Source: Planctomycetota bacterium (GTDB taxonomy: Bacteria > Planctomycetota > UBA1135 > GCA-002686595). From it: DNA of 33,870 nt. The position numbers and the translations under genes were made by a program. The notes under the pieces were generated by a model. It had not been told where the DNA came from. It searched no databases and saw nothing but the letters and a program-made list of their open reading frames with translations. Each line of letters opens with the position of its first letter. The stretch's first letter is position 1. Below are positions 1-7,733 of this stretch, in pieces. The stretch is from positions 1-33,870 of the forward strand of contig JARGPD010000001.1 in assembly GCA_029212845.1 (NCBI GenBank), in the 5' to 3' direction.

Positions 1-937
1 CGAGCAGGCTGATGCCCGCGATCGAGCCGAGCACGATGTTGAAGATGCGCTTGGTTTCCTCGGCCTGGGCCAAGAGCTCGAGCGGCACCACGACCTCGTA
101 GTCGTCCTCTTGGTGGAACTTCTCGAGCATGGCCCGCGACGCGTCCGCGACGCCGACCACGTCGTCCACGTGGCCAACCCCCAGCAGGAGCTCGTGCAGC
201 TCGACCTCCTCCATGTCCATCGAGCCCGCGCGCATGCGCACGTTCAGGTCGCCGAAGAAGGCCGCCGAGGTCGTCATCGGGATGAAGAGCTCCTGGGTCG
301 TCTCCTCACCGGCGCCGGGAGCATCGCTCTCGAAACGCAGCCGCGGGTGGATCGTGCCGACGACCTCGAAGTAGTCGCCGTCGATCTTGATCAGCTCGCC
401 GATCGGGTTCGTGAAGAAGAACAGGGCCCGCGCGACCTCGGTGCCGATCACGCAGACGTTGCGCGAGCCGGCCATGTCCGTGTCGGTCAGGAAGCGCCCC
501 TCGGCCACGGTCCGGCCGGTGACCTTGAGCCAGTTCGGCGTGGTCGCGACGATGCGCGGCGCCGAGATCGAGCGGTCCAGGAAGCGAACCTCCTTGGCCA
601 CCATGCGCGAGGGCACGACGCTCCCGATCGCGGGGAAGGACCTCTCGACGCGCTCCTGGTCCTCGCGGGTCAGTCCATAGGACAGGACCCGCTGGCGCTG
701 GTTGCCGACGTTGGGCGGCTCCGGCGGCTTGACCGAGCGCAGGATCACGTTCTGGCTACCCAGCCGCTTGATCTGCTCCTGGGCTTCGGCGCTCGCGCCC
801 TCGCCGATGGCCAGCATGGCGATCACGCTGCTGGTGCCGAACAGCACGCCGAGCGTCGTCAGGCCGCTGCGCAGCTTGTGCAGCAGCAGGCTGCTGACCC
901 CGAGGCGCACCGAGGCGATGAAGCCACCCTGCCTCAC
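1..937 (-). CDS. MacB/FtsX-type ABC transporter permease (partial, C-terminus off the left edge)
   Basis: About 312 N-terminal residues are present; the 3' end lies beyond base 1. After a short cytoplasmic start there is a first membrane segment (near residues 15-42, LRSGLTTLGVLFGTSSVIAM), then a large extracytoplasmic domain of the MacB periplasmic-core type. The frame reaches ETKRIFNIVLGSIAGISLL at the window edge, which matches the start of the second membrane segment in MacB/FtsX permeases. The chosen start is a GTG at 937 that overlaps the ATPase stop in a GTGA junction, so the two are probably translationally coupled. Together with the ATPase, fusion protein and TolC-like genes upstream it would form a MacAB-TolC-like exporter with separate ATPase and permease chains, unlike E. 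coli MacB where they are fused. The substrate is unknown. Confidence 0.9.
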   Translation of the reverse strand, partial: MRQGGFIASVRLGVSSLLLHKLRSGLTTLGVLFGTSSVIAMLAIGEGASAEAQEQIKRLGSQNVILRSVKPPEPPNVGNQRQRVLSYGLTREDQERVERSFPAIGSVVPSRMVAKEVRFLDRSISAPRIVATTPNWLKVTGRTVAEGRFLTDTDMAGSRNVCVIGTEVARALFFFTNPIGELIKIDGDYFEVVGTIHPRLRFESDAPGAGEETTQELFIPMTTSAAFFGDLNVRMRAGSMDMEEVELHELLLGVGHVDDVVGVADASRAMLEKFHQEDDYEVVVPLELLAQAEETKRIFNIVLGSIAGISLL

Positions 938-1656
938 GGTCGCACCCCGTGGAAGTCGGCCTGCTCGGTGATGCGCTGCACCTTGCCGTCGCCCATCTCC
1001 AGGATGCGCTCGGCACGTGCGGCCACGTGCGGCTCGTGGGTCACGAAGATCAAGGTCTTGCCCTCGGCGTGCAGCTCGTCGAACAGGTCCAGGATCTCGA
1101 TCGAGGTCTGGCTGTCCAGGTTTCCGGTGGCCTCGTCGGCCAGGATCAGGTCGGGGTCGTTGACCAGCGCGCGGGCGATCGCAACCCGCTGCATCTGTCC
1201 GCCGGACAGCTCGCGCGGCCGGTGGGAGATGCGGTCGCCGAGACCCACGCGACCAGCTAGGTGCCGCGCACGCTCCTCGGCATCAGCGGGAGGTGAGCTC
1301 TGGTAGAGCACCGGCACGAGGATGTTGTCCAAGACGTCGAGCTGCGGGATCAGGTTGTAGGACTGGAAGATGAAGCCCAGGCGCCGGCTGCGCAGCTCCG
1401 AGAGGGCGTCGTCATCGAGCAGGCTCGTGTCCTCACCGCCCAGCAGATACGTGCCTTCGGAGGGACGATCGAGGCAGCCGAGCAGGTTCAGCATGGTCGA
1501 CTTGCCGCTGCCCGAGGGCCCCATGATCGACCAATACTCACCGCGGCGGAACACGAGGTCCACACCATCGATGGCGTTCACGATCTCCGAGCCCATGCGG
1601 TAGGTGCGGCGCACCCCCCGCAGCTCGACGACGTTGGGTGAGGGCTCAGCCGTCAT
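934..1656 (-). CDS. ABC transporter ATP-binding protein, MacB/LolD family
   Basis: A 240-residue nucleotide-binding subunit with all ABC landmarks: Walker A GPSGSGKST (46-54), Q-loop Gln98, signature LSGGQMQRV (from 150), Walker B LILADEAT with Asp174-Glu175, D-loop, and switch His207 (VTHE). The family (LolD/MacB/FtsE type) powers extrusion or mechanotransmission with FtsX-like permeases in the inner membrane. I chose the ATG at 1656, which gives MTAEPSPNVVEL, because this is the usual family length; the frame stays open for 54 more codons upstream, but those codons are antisense-like low-complexity sequence lying inside the preceding gene's glycine-rich tail. The start overlaps the fusion-protein stop by 11 bases and the stop overlaps the permease start, so it is the third gene of a tight four-gene operon. 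Confidence 0.95.
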   Translation of the reverse strand: MTAEPSPNVVELRGVRRTYRMGSEIVNAIDGVDLVFRRGEYWSIMGPSGSGKSTMLNLLGCLDRPSEGTYLLGGEDTSLLDDDALSELRSRRLGFIFQSYNLIPQLDVLDNILVPVLYQSSPPADAEERARHLAGRVGLGDRISHRPRELSGGQMQRVAIARALVNDPDLILADEATGNLDSQTSIEILDLFDELHAEGKTLIFVTHEPHVAARAERILEMGDGKVQRITEQADFHGVRP

Positions 1657-3328
1657 GGGTGTTTCCACCGCCGCCAGCGCCCGCAGACTTGCCGCCGCCG
1701 GGCTTGCCACCACCGGACTTGCCGCCGCCCTGGCGCGCACCGCTGGGCGCGCCGCCACCGGAGCCGGCGGACTCGCCGCCGCCGGAAGCGCTCGCCGGCA
1801 TGTCGGCGCCCTCCTCACCCATCATGCCCGGGGGCATCTGGGGGGCATCTTGGCTCGACTCCTCGGTCGAACCCTGGTCGAGGCTGAAGCCCTCGGGCAG
1901 GCTCATGGCGACTCGCTCACCGGGGTTCGCGCCGCTCTTGATCTCGGCCCAGAGGTGGTTGAAGCTGCCGACCTCGACGACCCGGCGCTCGACGCTGCCG
2001 CCGTCGCCGAGCACGAAGACGACCGAGTCGGCACCGTCGCGGAAGATGGCCTGGATCGGGACGTGGATGGCGTCCTCGATCGTCTCGACGTGGATCTGGA
2101 TCGAGCACGACATGCCCGGTCGCATGCGCGGGTCCGACCCGAGCACGGCCACCTCGGTGCGGTACAGGCGCTGGTTCGGGTTCGCCATCCACGAGTTCTT
2201 GTCGGGCAGCACGGCCTTGAAGCGCACCTCGGCAGGCAGCTCGACGCCCGGCAGGGCGTCGACCGTGATGGTGCAGGCCATGCCGACCTGGACCTTCTCC
2301 AGCACGGACTCGTGCAGGCTGACGTCGGCGACCATGCCCTCGCTGGAGGGGATCGTGATCAGGTCCTGGCGCTCGCGCACGCTCGAACCCTCGCGCAGCG
2401 GCTCGCCCTGGCTCCAGCGCCCGCCCTCGGGCTGCGCGTGGACGACCATGCCGCCAACGGGAGCGTAGATGCGCGCCTTCTCGATCTGGTCGTCGAGGCG
2501 GGTGAGCTTCTCGTTCTCGAGGTCGAGGCGCGACTTCGAAGAGCGAACCTCGGCTTCGTAGTCGACGAGCCTCGCTGTGGCCTCGAGCTCGACACGCTCG
2601 ACCTCACGGGCAGCCTCGACGATGTCGGCATCGAGCTCCTCCATCCTGCGCGGGTGGTCGTAGGTCGCCAGCACGTGCTGGGCGCGCTTGGCCTGCTCGA
2701 GGTCGATCTCGCGGCGCTTCTTGGCGAGCTCGTCGCCTTCGAATTCGGTGCGGGTCAAGAAGCCCTTCTTGAACAACCCCTCGGAGTGGAAGAGGGTGTC
2801 CTCCGCGCGCTTGAGCTCGACCTCGGCGAGCAGGATGGTGTCCGCTGCGGCCTGCTCTTCGGTCAGCCAGTCCCCCAGCTCGTACTTCTTCTTGTCGAGC
2901 TCGGCGAAGGCCTTGGTGCGCGCCGCCGAGGCACGGTCGGACTCGTTCTTGCTCTTCTGGATCTCGAGGTTCTGGGTCGCCTTGATCCACGAGGCCTCGG
3001 CGTTCTGCACCGAGATCTCCTGGCTGACGCGCTTCTCGACCATCGACGTCGCGTCGAGCTCACAGACCAGGTCGCCGGCCATGACGATGGTGCCCTCCTC
3101 GACCAGGTAGAGGATCGTCGAGTTGCCCTCGACCTCGCTCTCGAGCTCGGTGCTGTTGGCCGCCTTCAGGTTGCCGCGCTCGACGACCGTGATCTCCAGC
3201 CGCCCCTTGCGGACATCGCCCGCCACGGTCAGCCGCTGCTCTTCCTTGCCAACGTCCAGGGCGCCCGACCAGGCCAGGCCACCCACTACGATCAGCGCCA
3301 GGAGCGCGGTCCAAGATTTCCAACCCAT
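1646..3328 (-). CDS. HlyD/MacA-family periplasmic adaptor (membrane fusion protein)
   Basis: A 560-residue protein with an N-terminal membrane anchor (residues about 5-22, WTALLALIVVGGLAWSG), a first lipoyl/barrel half near residues 35-95, a long charged alpha-helical hairpin (about 100-290, rich in Glu, Lys, Arg and Leu), the second lipoyl half (KARIYAPVGGMVV), and beta-barrel and membrane-proximal domains to about residue 490. Adaptors of this family join an inner-membrane ABC permease to a TolC channel in the periplasm. It is longer than typical MacA (about 370 residues), because of the long hairpin and an odd tail of roughly 70 residues that ends in Gly/Ser/Lys repeats of GGGK type. The ATG start at 3328 shares one base with the TolC-like stop (TGATG). 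Confidence 0.92.
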   Translation of the reverse strand: MGWKSWTALLALIVVGGLAWSGALDVGKEEQRLTVAGDVRKGRLEITVVERGNLKAANSTELESEVEGNSTILYLVEEGTIVMAGDLVCELDATSMVEKRVSQEISVQNAEASWIKATQNLEIQKSKNESDRASAARTKAFAELDKKKYELGDWLTEEQAAADTILLAEVELKRAEDTLFHSEGLFKKGFLTRTEFEGDELAKKRREIDLEQAKRAQHVLATYDHPRRMEELDADIVEAAREVERVELEATARLVDYEAEVRSSKSRLDLENEKLTRLDDQIEKARIYAPVGGMVVHAQPEGGRWSQGEPLREGSSVRERQDLITIPSSEGMVADVSLHESVLEKVQVGMACTITVDALPGVELPAEVRFKAVLPDKNSWMANPNQRLYRTEVAVLGSDPRMRPGMSCSIQIHVETIEDAIHVPIQAIFRDGADSVVFVLGDGGSVERRVVEVGSFNHLWAEIKSGANPGERVAMSLPEGFSLDQGSTEESSQDAPQMPPGMMGEEGADMPASASGGGESAGSGGGAPSGARQGGGKSGGGKPGGGKSAGAGGGGNTHDG

Positions 3329-4983
3329 CAGAGGTTCTCCGTCGTCTTAACGTTCGTAGGCAGGTCGCCGAAGCTTAGGCCGCTCTCGTCGACCTCGAGC
3401 AGCTCCATGTCCAGGTACAGGTCCAGGCGGGCGAGGTTGTAATTCACCAGGGCGCCAACGCTGCTGTTGAGCGAGTCCAAGAGGTCGCTGCGCGCGTCCA
3501 GCAGGAAGCGCGTCTCGGCGCGACCGGCCTCGAGGTTCAGCTCGGCGCTCTCGACCCGGCGCTCGGCGCTCGTGACCGAGTTCAGCTGGATCGCGTAGTT
3601 CTGCTCGGCTTCGCGCAGGCGCCGCAGGTTCTCGCGCACGTCGATGCGCAGCTGGTCCTCGGCCTCTTCCAGGTCGCGGCGGCGCGCCTCGAGCGAGATC
3701 TGCGCCGAGCGGTACGAGTTGCGCTCGCTGAAGCGGTCGAGGGGCGAGTCGTAGTCCAGGCCGAGCGACCAAGGCATCGAGCCGTTGTCGAAGTCGACCC
3801 CGGGCTTGATCTGGGTGGCCGCGCCGGCCGTGACCGTCAGGTCCAGCCGCGAGCCCAGGCGTTCCTCGGCGATGCGCAGGCTGCGCTCGGCGTCGAGCAG
3901 CTCGTCCCGGGCCGTGGCCAGGTCCATGCGCTGGGCGAGGGCCAGCTCGATCGCCGGCTCCAGGCCCAGGTCCATGTGCTCGAGGCCATCGAGGCCGGTC
4001 TCGGTCGCGCGCGCGAAGTCGGTCTGGTCCAGCACGATCTCGACCCCGATCGGCAGGCCGAGGAAGAACTTGAAGTCGTCGTAGAGGCTCTCGAGGCGGC
4101 CCTTGGCGTCGATCACCCGGCTGCTGGCGCGCAGCTCGTCCTGGTTCGACTCACCGACCTGGATGTCCGCGAGGCGGCCGGCATCGCCGAGCGCCCGGTT
4201 GCGGGCGGCCAGCAGCTGCAGGTTGGCGAAGTTGGTGACCTCGTTCTTGGTGACCTGCGTCTCCTGCAGGATGCGCCAGTAGCGCGAGTAGACGTCGACC
4301 GCGAAGGTCCGGCGAAAGCGCTCGTAGCGCCGCGCCTCGTCGACCACCCGGCGCTCGGCGTTGGTCAGGGGCTCGAAGATGGCCTCCTCCGAGGCCGCAC
4401 CGAGCAGCGGGCGCGTCACGGTCAGGCCCAGGTCCGCGAACAGCTCACTGGGCGAGCCGCTGGCCAGGCTCTCGAAGAAGCTCGCGCCGATGTCGAGCAC
4501 GACCGACGCCCCACCGCCGAGCACCTTCTGGAGGCTCAGCACGCCGTCGGCGTCGTAGGAGGTGGCCTCGTTCTCGTCGCCGCTGATGCCGGCGCTGGCG
4601 CCCGCGCCGATGCTCAGGCCGAAGGCGTAGCGCTGCAGGGTCAGGTCGAGGGCGGCCAGGTAGAGGCTCTCGCGGCGGCTCTGGAAGCTGCGCGAGTTCT
4701 CGGCCGCGATCTGCTGGCAGTCGGCCAGGGTCAGGGCCTTGAGCTCGGGCGGCAGCTCGCCGGCGAGCACCCGCGAGCGCAGGCTGTCCTCGGGCGCCGC
4801 GATGCGGAACTCGCCGGTAGCCGCGAGCTCGGCGCGGCGCTCGGCGACGATGGCATAGACCTCGTCATCCGCAGCCGCGGCGTGTTCGGCCGGAGTGTGG
4901 CAGGACGCCAGCGCGGTGAGCAGGGCGCACCCGGTCCACAGGATCGTAGAGGGGCGGAGGAGGGGGAGAACGTGCCGAGACAT
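3328..4983 (-). CDS. TolC-like outer-membrane efflux lipoprotein
   Basis: A 551-residue outer-membrane factor. The start at ATG 4983 gives a lipoprotein signal peptide ending in the lipobox L-A-S-C with Cys28, as in OprM-type channels; a TTG seven codons upstream also keeps the frame open but adds nothing to the signal. The mature part has two long amphipathic helical stretches, each rich in Arg, Glu, Ala and Leu (about residues 200-300 and 400-520), the repeat layout of the TolC/OEP family. A typical end-of-hairpin pattern is LEEAEDQLRIDVRENLRRL. It would form the trimeric exit channel for the exporter encoded immediately downstream. It is the first gene of the operon; the 163 bases upstream presumably hold its promoter, but I could not pick a convincing one. 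Confidence 0.9.
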   Translation of the reverse strand: MSRHVLPLLRPSTILWTGCALLTALASCHTPAEHAAAADDEVYAIVAERRAELAATGEFRIAAPEDSLRSRVLAGELPPELKALTLADCQQIAAENSRSFQSRRESLYLAALDLTLQRYAFGLSIGAGASAGISGDENEATSYDADGVLSLQKVLGGGASVVLDIGASFFESLASGSPSELFADLGLTVTRPLLGAASEEAIFEPLTNAERRVVDEARRYERFRRTFAVDVYSRYWRILQETQVTKNEVTNFANLQLLAARNRALGDAGRLADIQVGESNQDELRASSRVIDAKGRLESLYDDFKFFLGLPIGVEIVLDQTDFARATETGLDGLEHMDLGLEPAIELALAQRMDLATARDELLDAERSLRIAEERLGSRLDLTVTAGAATQIKPGVDFDNGSMPWSLGLDYDSPLDRFSERNSYRSAQISLEARRRDLEEAEDQLRIDVRENLRRLREAEQNYAIQLNSVTSAERRVESAELNLEAGRAETRFLLDARSDLLDSLNSSVGALVNYNLARLDLYLDMELLEVDESGLSFGDLPTNVKTTENL

Positions 4984-5146
4984 GGTGGCGGAGGCGCTGC
5001 CCAACCGGGCGTGGCCGAATCGCTGGATGAGGACTGGAGTGCGAAGACCTGGAGCGAACAGGTTAGTCGATCCTCACCGCCGAGGGCGACTGTTGCCTAC
5101 TGCCAACTCGATGGTGGCCCAAGGCTTACACGATCCGAGCAGACCG
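4984..5146. other. Intergenic gap upstream of the exporter operon
   Basis: A 163-base stretch between the stop of the secreted orphan gene and the TolC-like start. No gene, strong hairpin with a T-tract, or convincing -35/-10 pair was found. A promoter for the exporter operon on the minus strand is expected here from gene order only. Confidence 0.4.
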
Positions 5147-5971
5147 CTAGCGCGATGCCAAGAGCGCCGGAGCGAGGTCGCGCACGGCCTCGAAGTCCCC
5201 TTCCACGAAGCCCAACAGCTCGCTCCCCATCAGCAGGTAGCGCGCTGGCCGGGTCGACGTCCTCAGCCGGCCCTCCCCATCGTCCTCGACGCGCAGCACG
5301 TCGAGGAGGCGCACGCCGCTCAAGAACCCGAGGCCGAGCGGCGTCTCGAGCACCAAGGCCTGGTCCAGGACACCCTCGACCGAGTCGAACAGGAGCTCGC
5401 TGCGCGCCAAAGGCCCGCGCCGCTTGCGGCTGCCCTCCAGCCAGGCGAGCACGGTGCTCGCGCGGCCACGGCGCCCCTCGGCCAACAGCTCGACGCTGCG
5501 GATCGGCCCACCGGCCCACTCCCGCATGGAGAGCTGCCCGTCTGCCGCGGCGTCCAGCACCAGGCCCCGGCCGCCGATGCGGCCCTCGCCCGTGGCACGC
5601 CACTCGCGGTACACGAAGGACCAGACGCCCGGCACGTCCAGGCCGCGCAGGACCCGCCGCAGGCGCGTCCCATCTTCGATCCAGGTCTGGTCGAGCTCGA
5701 GCTGCGGCACGCCATCGACGCGCCCGAAGACCAGCCGTGCCATGCCGACGTCCTCGCGCTCGGCCAGCCAGCGGCGGCCGCGCGGGACCATCCGGAAGGC
5801 CTCGAGCCGCAGGTTGCCGCTGGCGCCGAGCTCGAGCTGCTCGATCAGGCCCGCGCGCGTAGCCGAGACCGGGTCCTCGAAGGCCTGGGCCTCGCGGTCC
5901 TGGGCAAGGGCCAGGAACAAGAGCCCAAGGGCCAGGGCCGGGATCAGGAGGCTGGTGGTTCGAGCGCGCAT
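5147..5971 (-). CDS. Secreted protein of unknown function
   Basis: A 274-residue protein with a clear Sec-type signal peptide (MRARTTSLLIPALALGLLFL, cleavage probably just after, near ALAQD). There is no lipobox Cys, so the mature protein should be periplasmic or exported. The mature part is rich in Arg, Glu, Leu and Trp and looks beta-rich, with runs such as ARLVFGRVDGVPQLELDQTW and RSVELLAEGRRGRASTV. No family I recognise. It is the last gene on the minus strand of the block that starts with the phosphatase-fold lipoprotein at 11864, 40 bases after the stop of the GT-C-like gene, so it may be co-transcribed with that block. Alternatively a weak TAGACA box nine bases before its ATG could give it its own start. 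Assignment as a real gene rests on the signal peptide and gene spacing. Confidence 0.75.
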   Translation of the reverse strand: MRARTTSLLIPALALGLLFLALAQDREAQAFEDPVSATRAGLIEQLELGASGNLRLEAFRMVPRGRRWLAEREDVGMARLVFGRVDGVPQLELDQTWIEDGTRLRRVLRGLDVPGVWSFVYREWRATGEGRIGGRGLVLDAAADGQLSMREWAGGPIRSVELLAEGRRGRASTVLAWLEGSRKRRGPLARSELLFDSVEGVLDQALVLETPLGLGFLSGVRLLDVLRVEDDGEGRLRTSTRPARYLLMGSELLGFVEGDFEAVRDLAPALLASR

Positions 5972-6011
5972 GGTCTGCCGTGTCTATCGGCAGTTCCGGT
6001 CCGCGCCTGGA

Positions 6012-7730
6012 TCAGTGAATCCGGGCCGAGGCCAGGAGCCTCGCTCCGAGCGCCAGGAATCCGGCCACCACGAACAGGATCGGCCAGGACGAGCCCCCCA
6101 GCCGGGCGTGGTCGACCCAGGCGAGGTGCGTGAAGCCCTTGTGCTGGTCCGGACCCGGGGTCAAGACGGCGTCGGCCTCGGTGTAGAAGAGGTCGGCCGA
6201 GGAGAACTGCTCACCGAGACCCGCCACACGGTGGCGCAGGATCCGCCAGTGGGCCCAGGGCGCGGCGTAGCGCAGGTCGGTCTGGATGTTCTGGAAGCGC
6301 GCGTCGTCCCCGCCCGGCTGGTCCGGCCAGTCCAGCCGCGCAGCCTGCACCGCCAGGTCCTGGTGGGTCATGTGGTCGGTCAGGGTGCCGCCGAGGGCGA
6401 CGACGGCCCCGACCAGCATCAAGGCGGCCGCGCCGAGCCGCGCCCGGCCCTGGAGCCGCTCGAAGGCGATCGCCACCCCGAGCCAGAGGAAGGGCAGGGC
6501 CGGTAGCAGGTAGCGCGGCCCGAAGGTCCAGGCGCCGTGCCAGGTCTCGGTCGCGACCACCGGGGCGAAGACCGCGACGCTGACGGCGAGGGTCGTCCAG
6601 CAGAAGAAGCGCCCGGCGCCGCCCTCGGACCAGGGCCAGCCGAGGGGCGCGATCAACAGGCCCGGCGCCAAGAAGACCAGGCCCTTGCCCGGCGCGAAGC
6701 ACAGCAGCAAGAGGCCGACCCACGGGCTGAAGGCGAAGAAGCTGTCGGCGCCGACGACGTCGCCGTAGCCCGTCTCGAGCGCCTCGCCGAAGCGCAGGTA
6801 GTTGAAGCCCAGGAACAAGAGCACGCCCCCCAGGGCCGGTAGGCAGAAGGCGGCCAGGTCACGCAGCAGCACCTTGCGCGGCGGGCTCTCGCCGTGGATC
6901 GGTGACAGGCGGTGACCGCGCACCAGGACGCCGACCATCGCGAGCGCCAGCACCGCGATCGCCGGCGCGGTGACGACCCGGGTGAGGAAGGCCATCGCCA
7001 GCAGCAAGCCCGCGACGATCAGGTGCTTCTTCGCGGGGCGCCGCGCGCGCTCGAGGAACTCGCGCGCGGTCAAGATCAGGTAGAAGGCGCCGAACAGGCA
7101 GGTGGTGGCCTGGACGTCGCTAAGGGTCGAGCGCGCTTGCGGCAGGGCGAAGGTGCACAGGCCATAGGTCAGGCCGGCCAGGAAGGCGAAGCGCCGCGTG
7201 AGGCCGAGCCGCAGGGCGCACAGGACCACCAGCCAGGCGGTCACCGCCCCGAGCAGCGGGTTGCGCATGCCGACCAGCAGGTGCGCGTAGTACTCCGAGC
7301 GGTGGATGCCCATGGTCGTGCGCTCGGCGAAGCGCTGCTCGACCCCGGGGAAGAGCGCGCCGAGGCCCTTGCCCACCCAGTAGAGCGGCACCGCGGAGAG
7401 GGCCTGGCCGGTGCCGAACCACGAGTAGACGCTGGACCCGTCGCGGCCGACCTTGGCCGGGATCAGGGGGCTGTCGGGTTGCGCGAAGCGGTACGCGACG
7501 AGGGCGTCGGACTCGGGCGTCCCTCCGAGGGCGAAGCCCTGGCCGCGGCCGAGGGCGCTCGTGGTCTGGTACTCGGTCTCCGAGTCGTTGTGGTCCGGCA
7601 GCCCGGTGGCGGCGAGCAGGTAGACCGCAGCGAGGAAGCAGAACAGCGCGCGCGCCACGAGCCGCTCGCCACGCCGGATGCGCGCGAAGCGGCGGACACC
7701 GAGGTGCTTGGAGTGGGCGGGCGTGGCCAT
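6012..7730 (-). CDS. Polytopic membrane protein, GT-C glycosyltransferase-like (GT39/ArnT style)
   Basis: A 572-residue protein with about a dozen hydrophobic segments. After the first membrane helix (about residues 27-43) the first external loop reads LPDHNDSETEY, with Asp46, Asp49 and Glu51, which is where GT-C enzymes keep their catalytic acidic residues. Later segments (SDVQATTCLFGAFYLILTA, WTFGPRYLLPALPFLWLG) also resemble dolichyl/undecaprenyl-phosphate-sugar transferases, especially the GPRYLLP-type motif common in bacterial members. Such enzymes move a sugar from a polyprenyl-phosphate donor to an acceptor on the outer face of the inner membrane. Donor and acceptor cannot be read from sequence. 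It starts three bases after the stop of the next gene upstream (7734), so the two are almost certainly co-expressed. Confidence 0.82.
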   Translation of the reverse strand: MATPAHSKHLGVRRFARIRRGERLVARALFCFLAAVYLLAATGLPDHNDSETEYQTTSALGRGQGFALGGTPESDALVAYRFAQPDSPLIPAKVGRDGSSVYSWFGTGQALSAVPLYWVGKGLGALFPGVEQRFAERTTMGIHRSEYYAHLLVGMRNPLLGAVTAWLVVLCALRLGLTRRFAFLAGLTYGLCTFALPQARSTLSDVQATTCLFGAFYLILTAREFLERARRPAKKHLIVAGLLLAMAFLTRVVTAPAIAVLALAMVGVLVRGHRLSPIHGESPPRKVLLRDLAAFCLPALGGVLLFLGFNYLRFGEALETGYGDVVGADSFFAFSPWVGLLLLCFAPGKGLVFLAPGLLIAPLGWPWSEGGAGRFFCWTTLAVSVAVFAPVVATETWHGAWTFGPRYLLPALPFLWLGVAIAFERLQGRARLGAAALMLVGAVVALGGTLTDHMTHQDLAVQAARLDWPDQPGGDDARFQNIQTDLRYAAPWAHWRILRHRVAGLGEQFSSADLFYTEADAVLTPGPDQHKGFTHLAWVDHARLGGSSWPILFVVAGFLALGARLLASARIH

Positions 7731-7733
7731 GGT

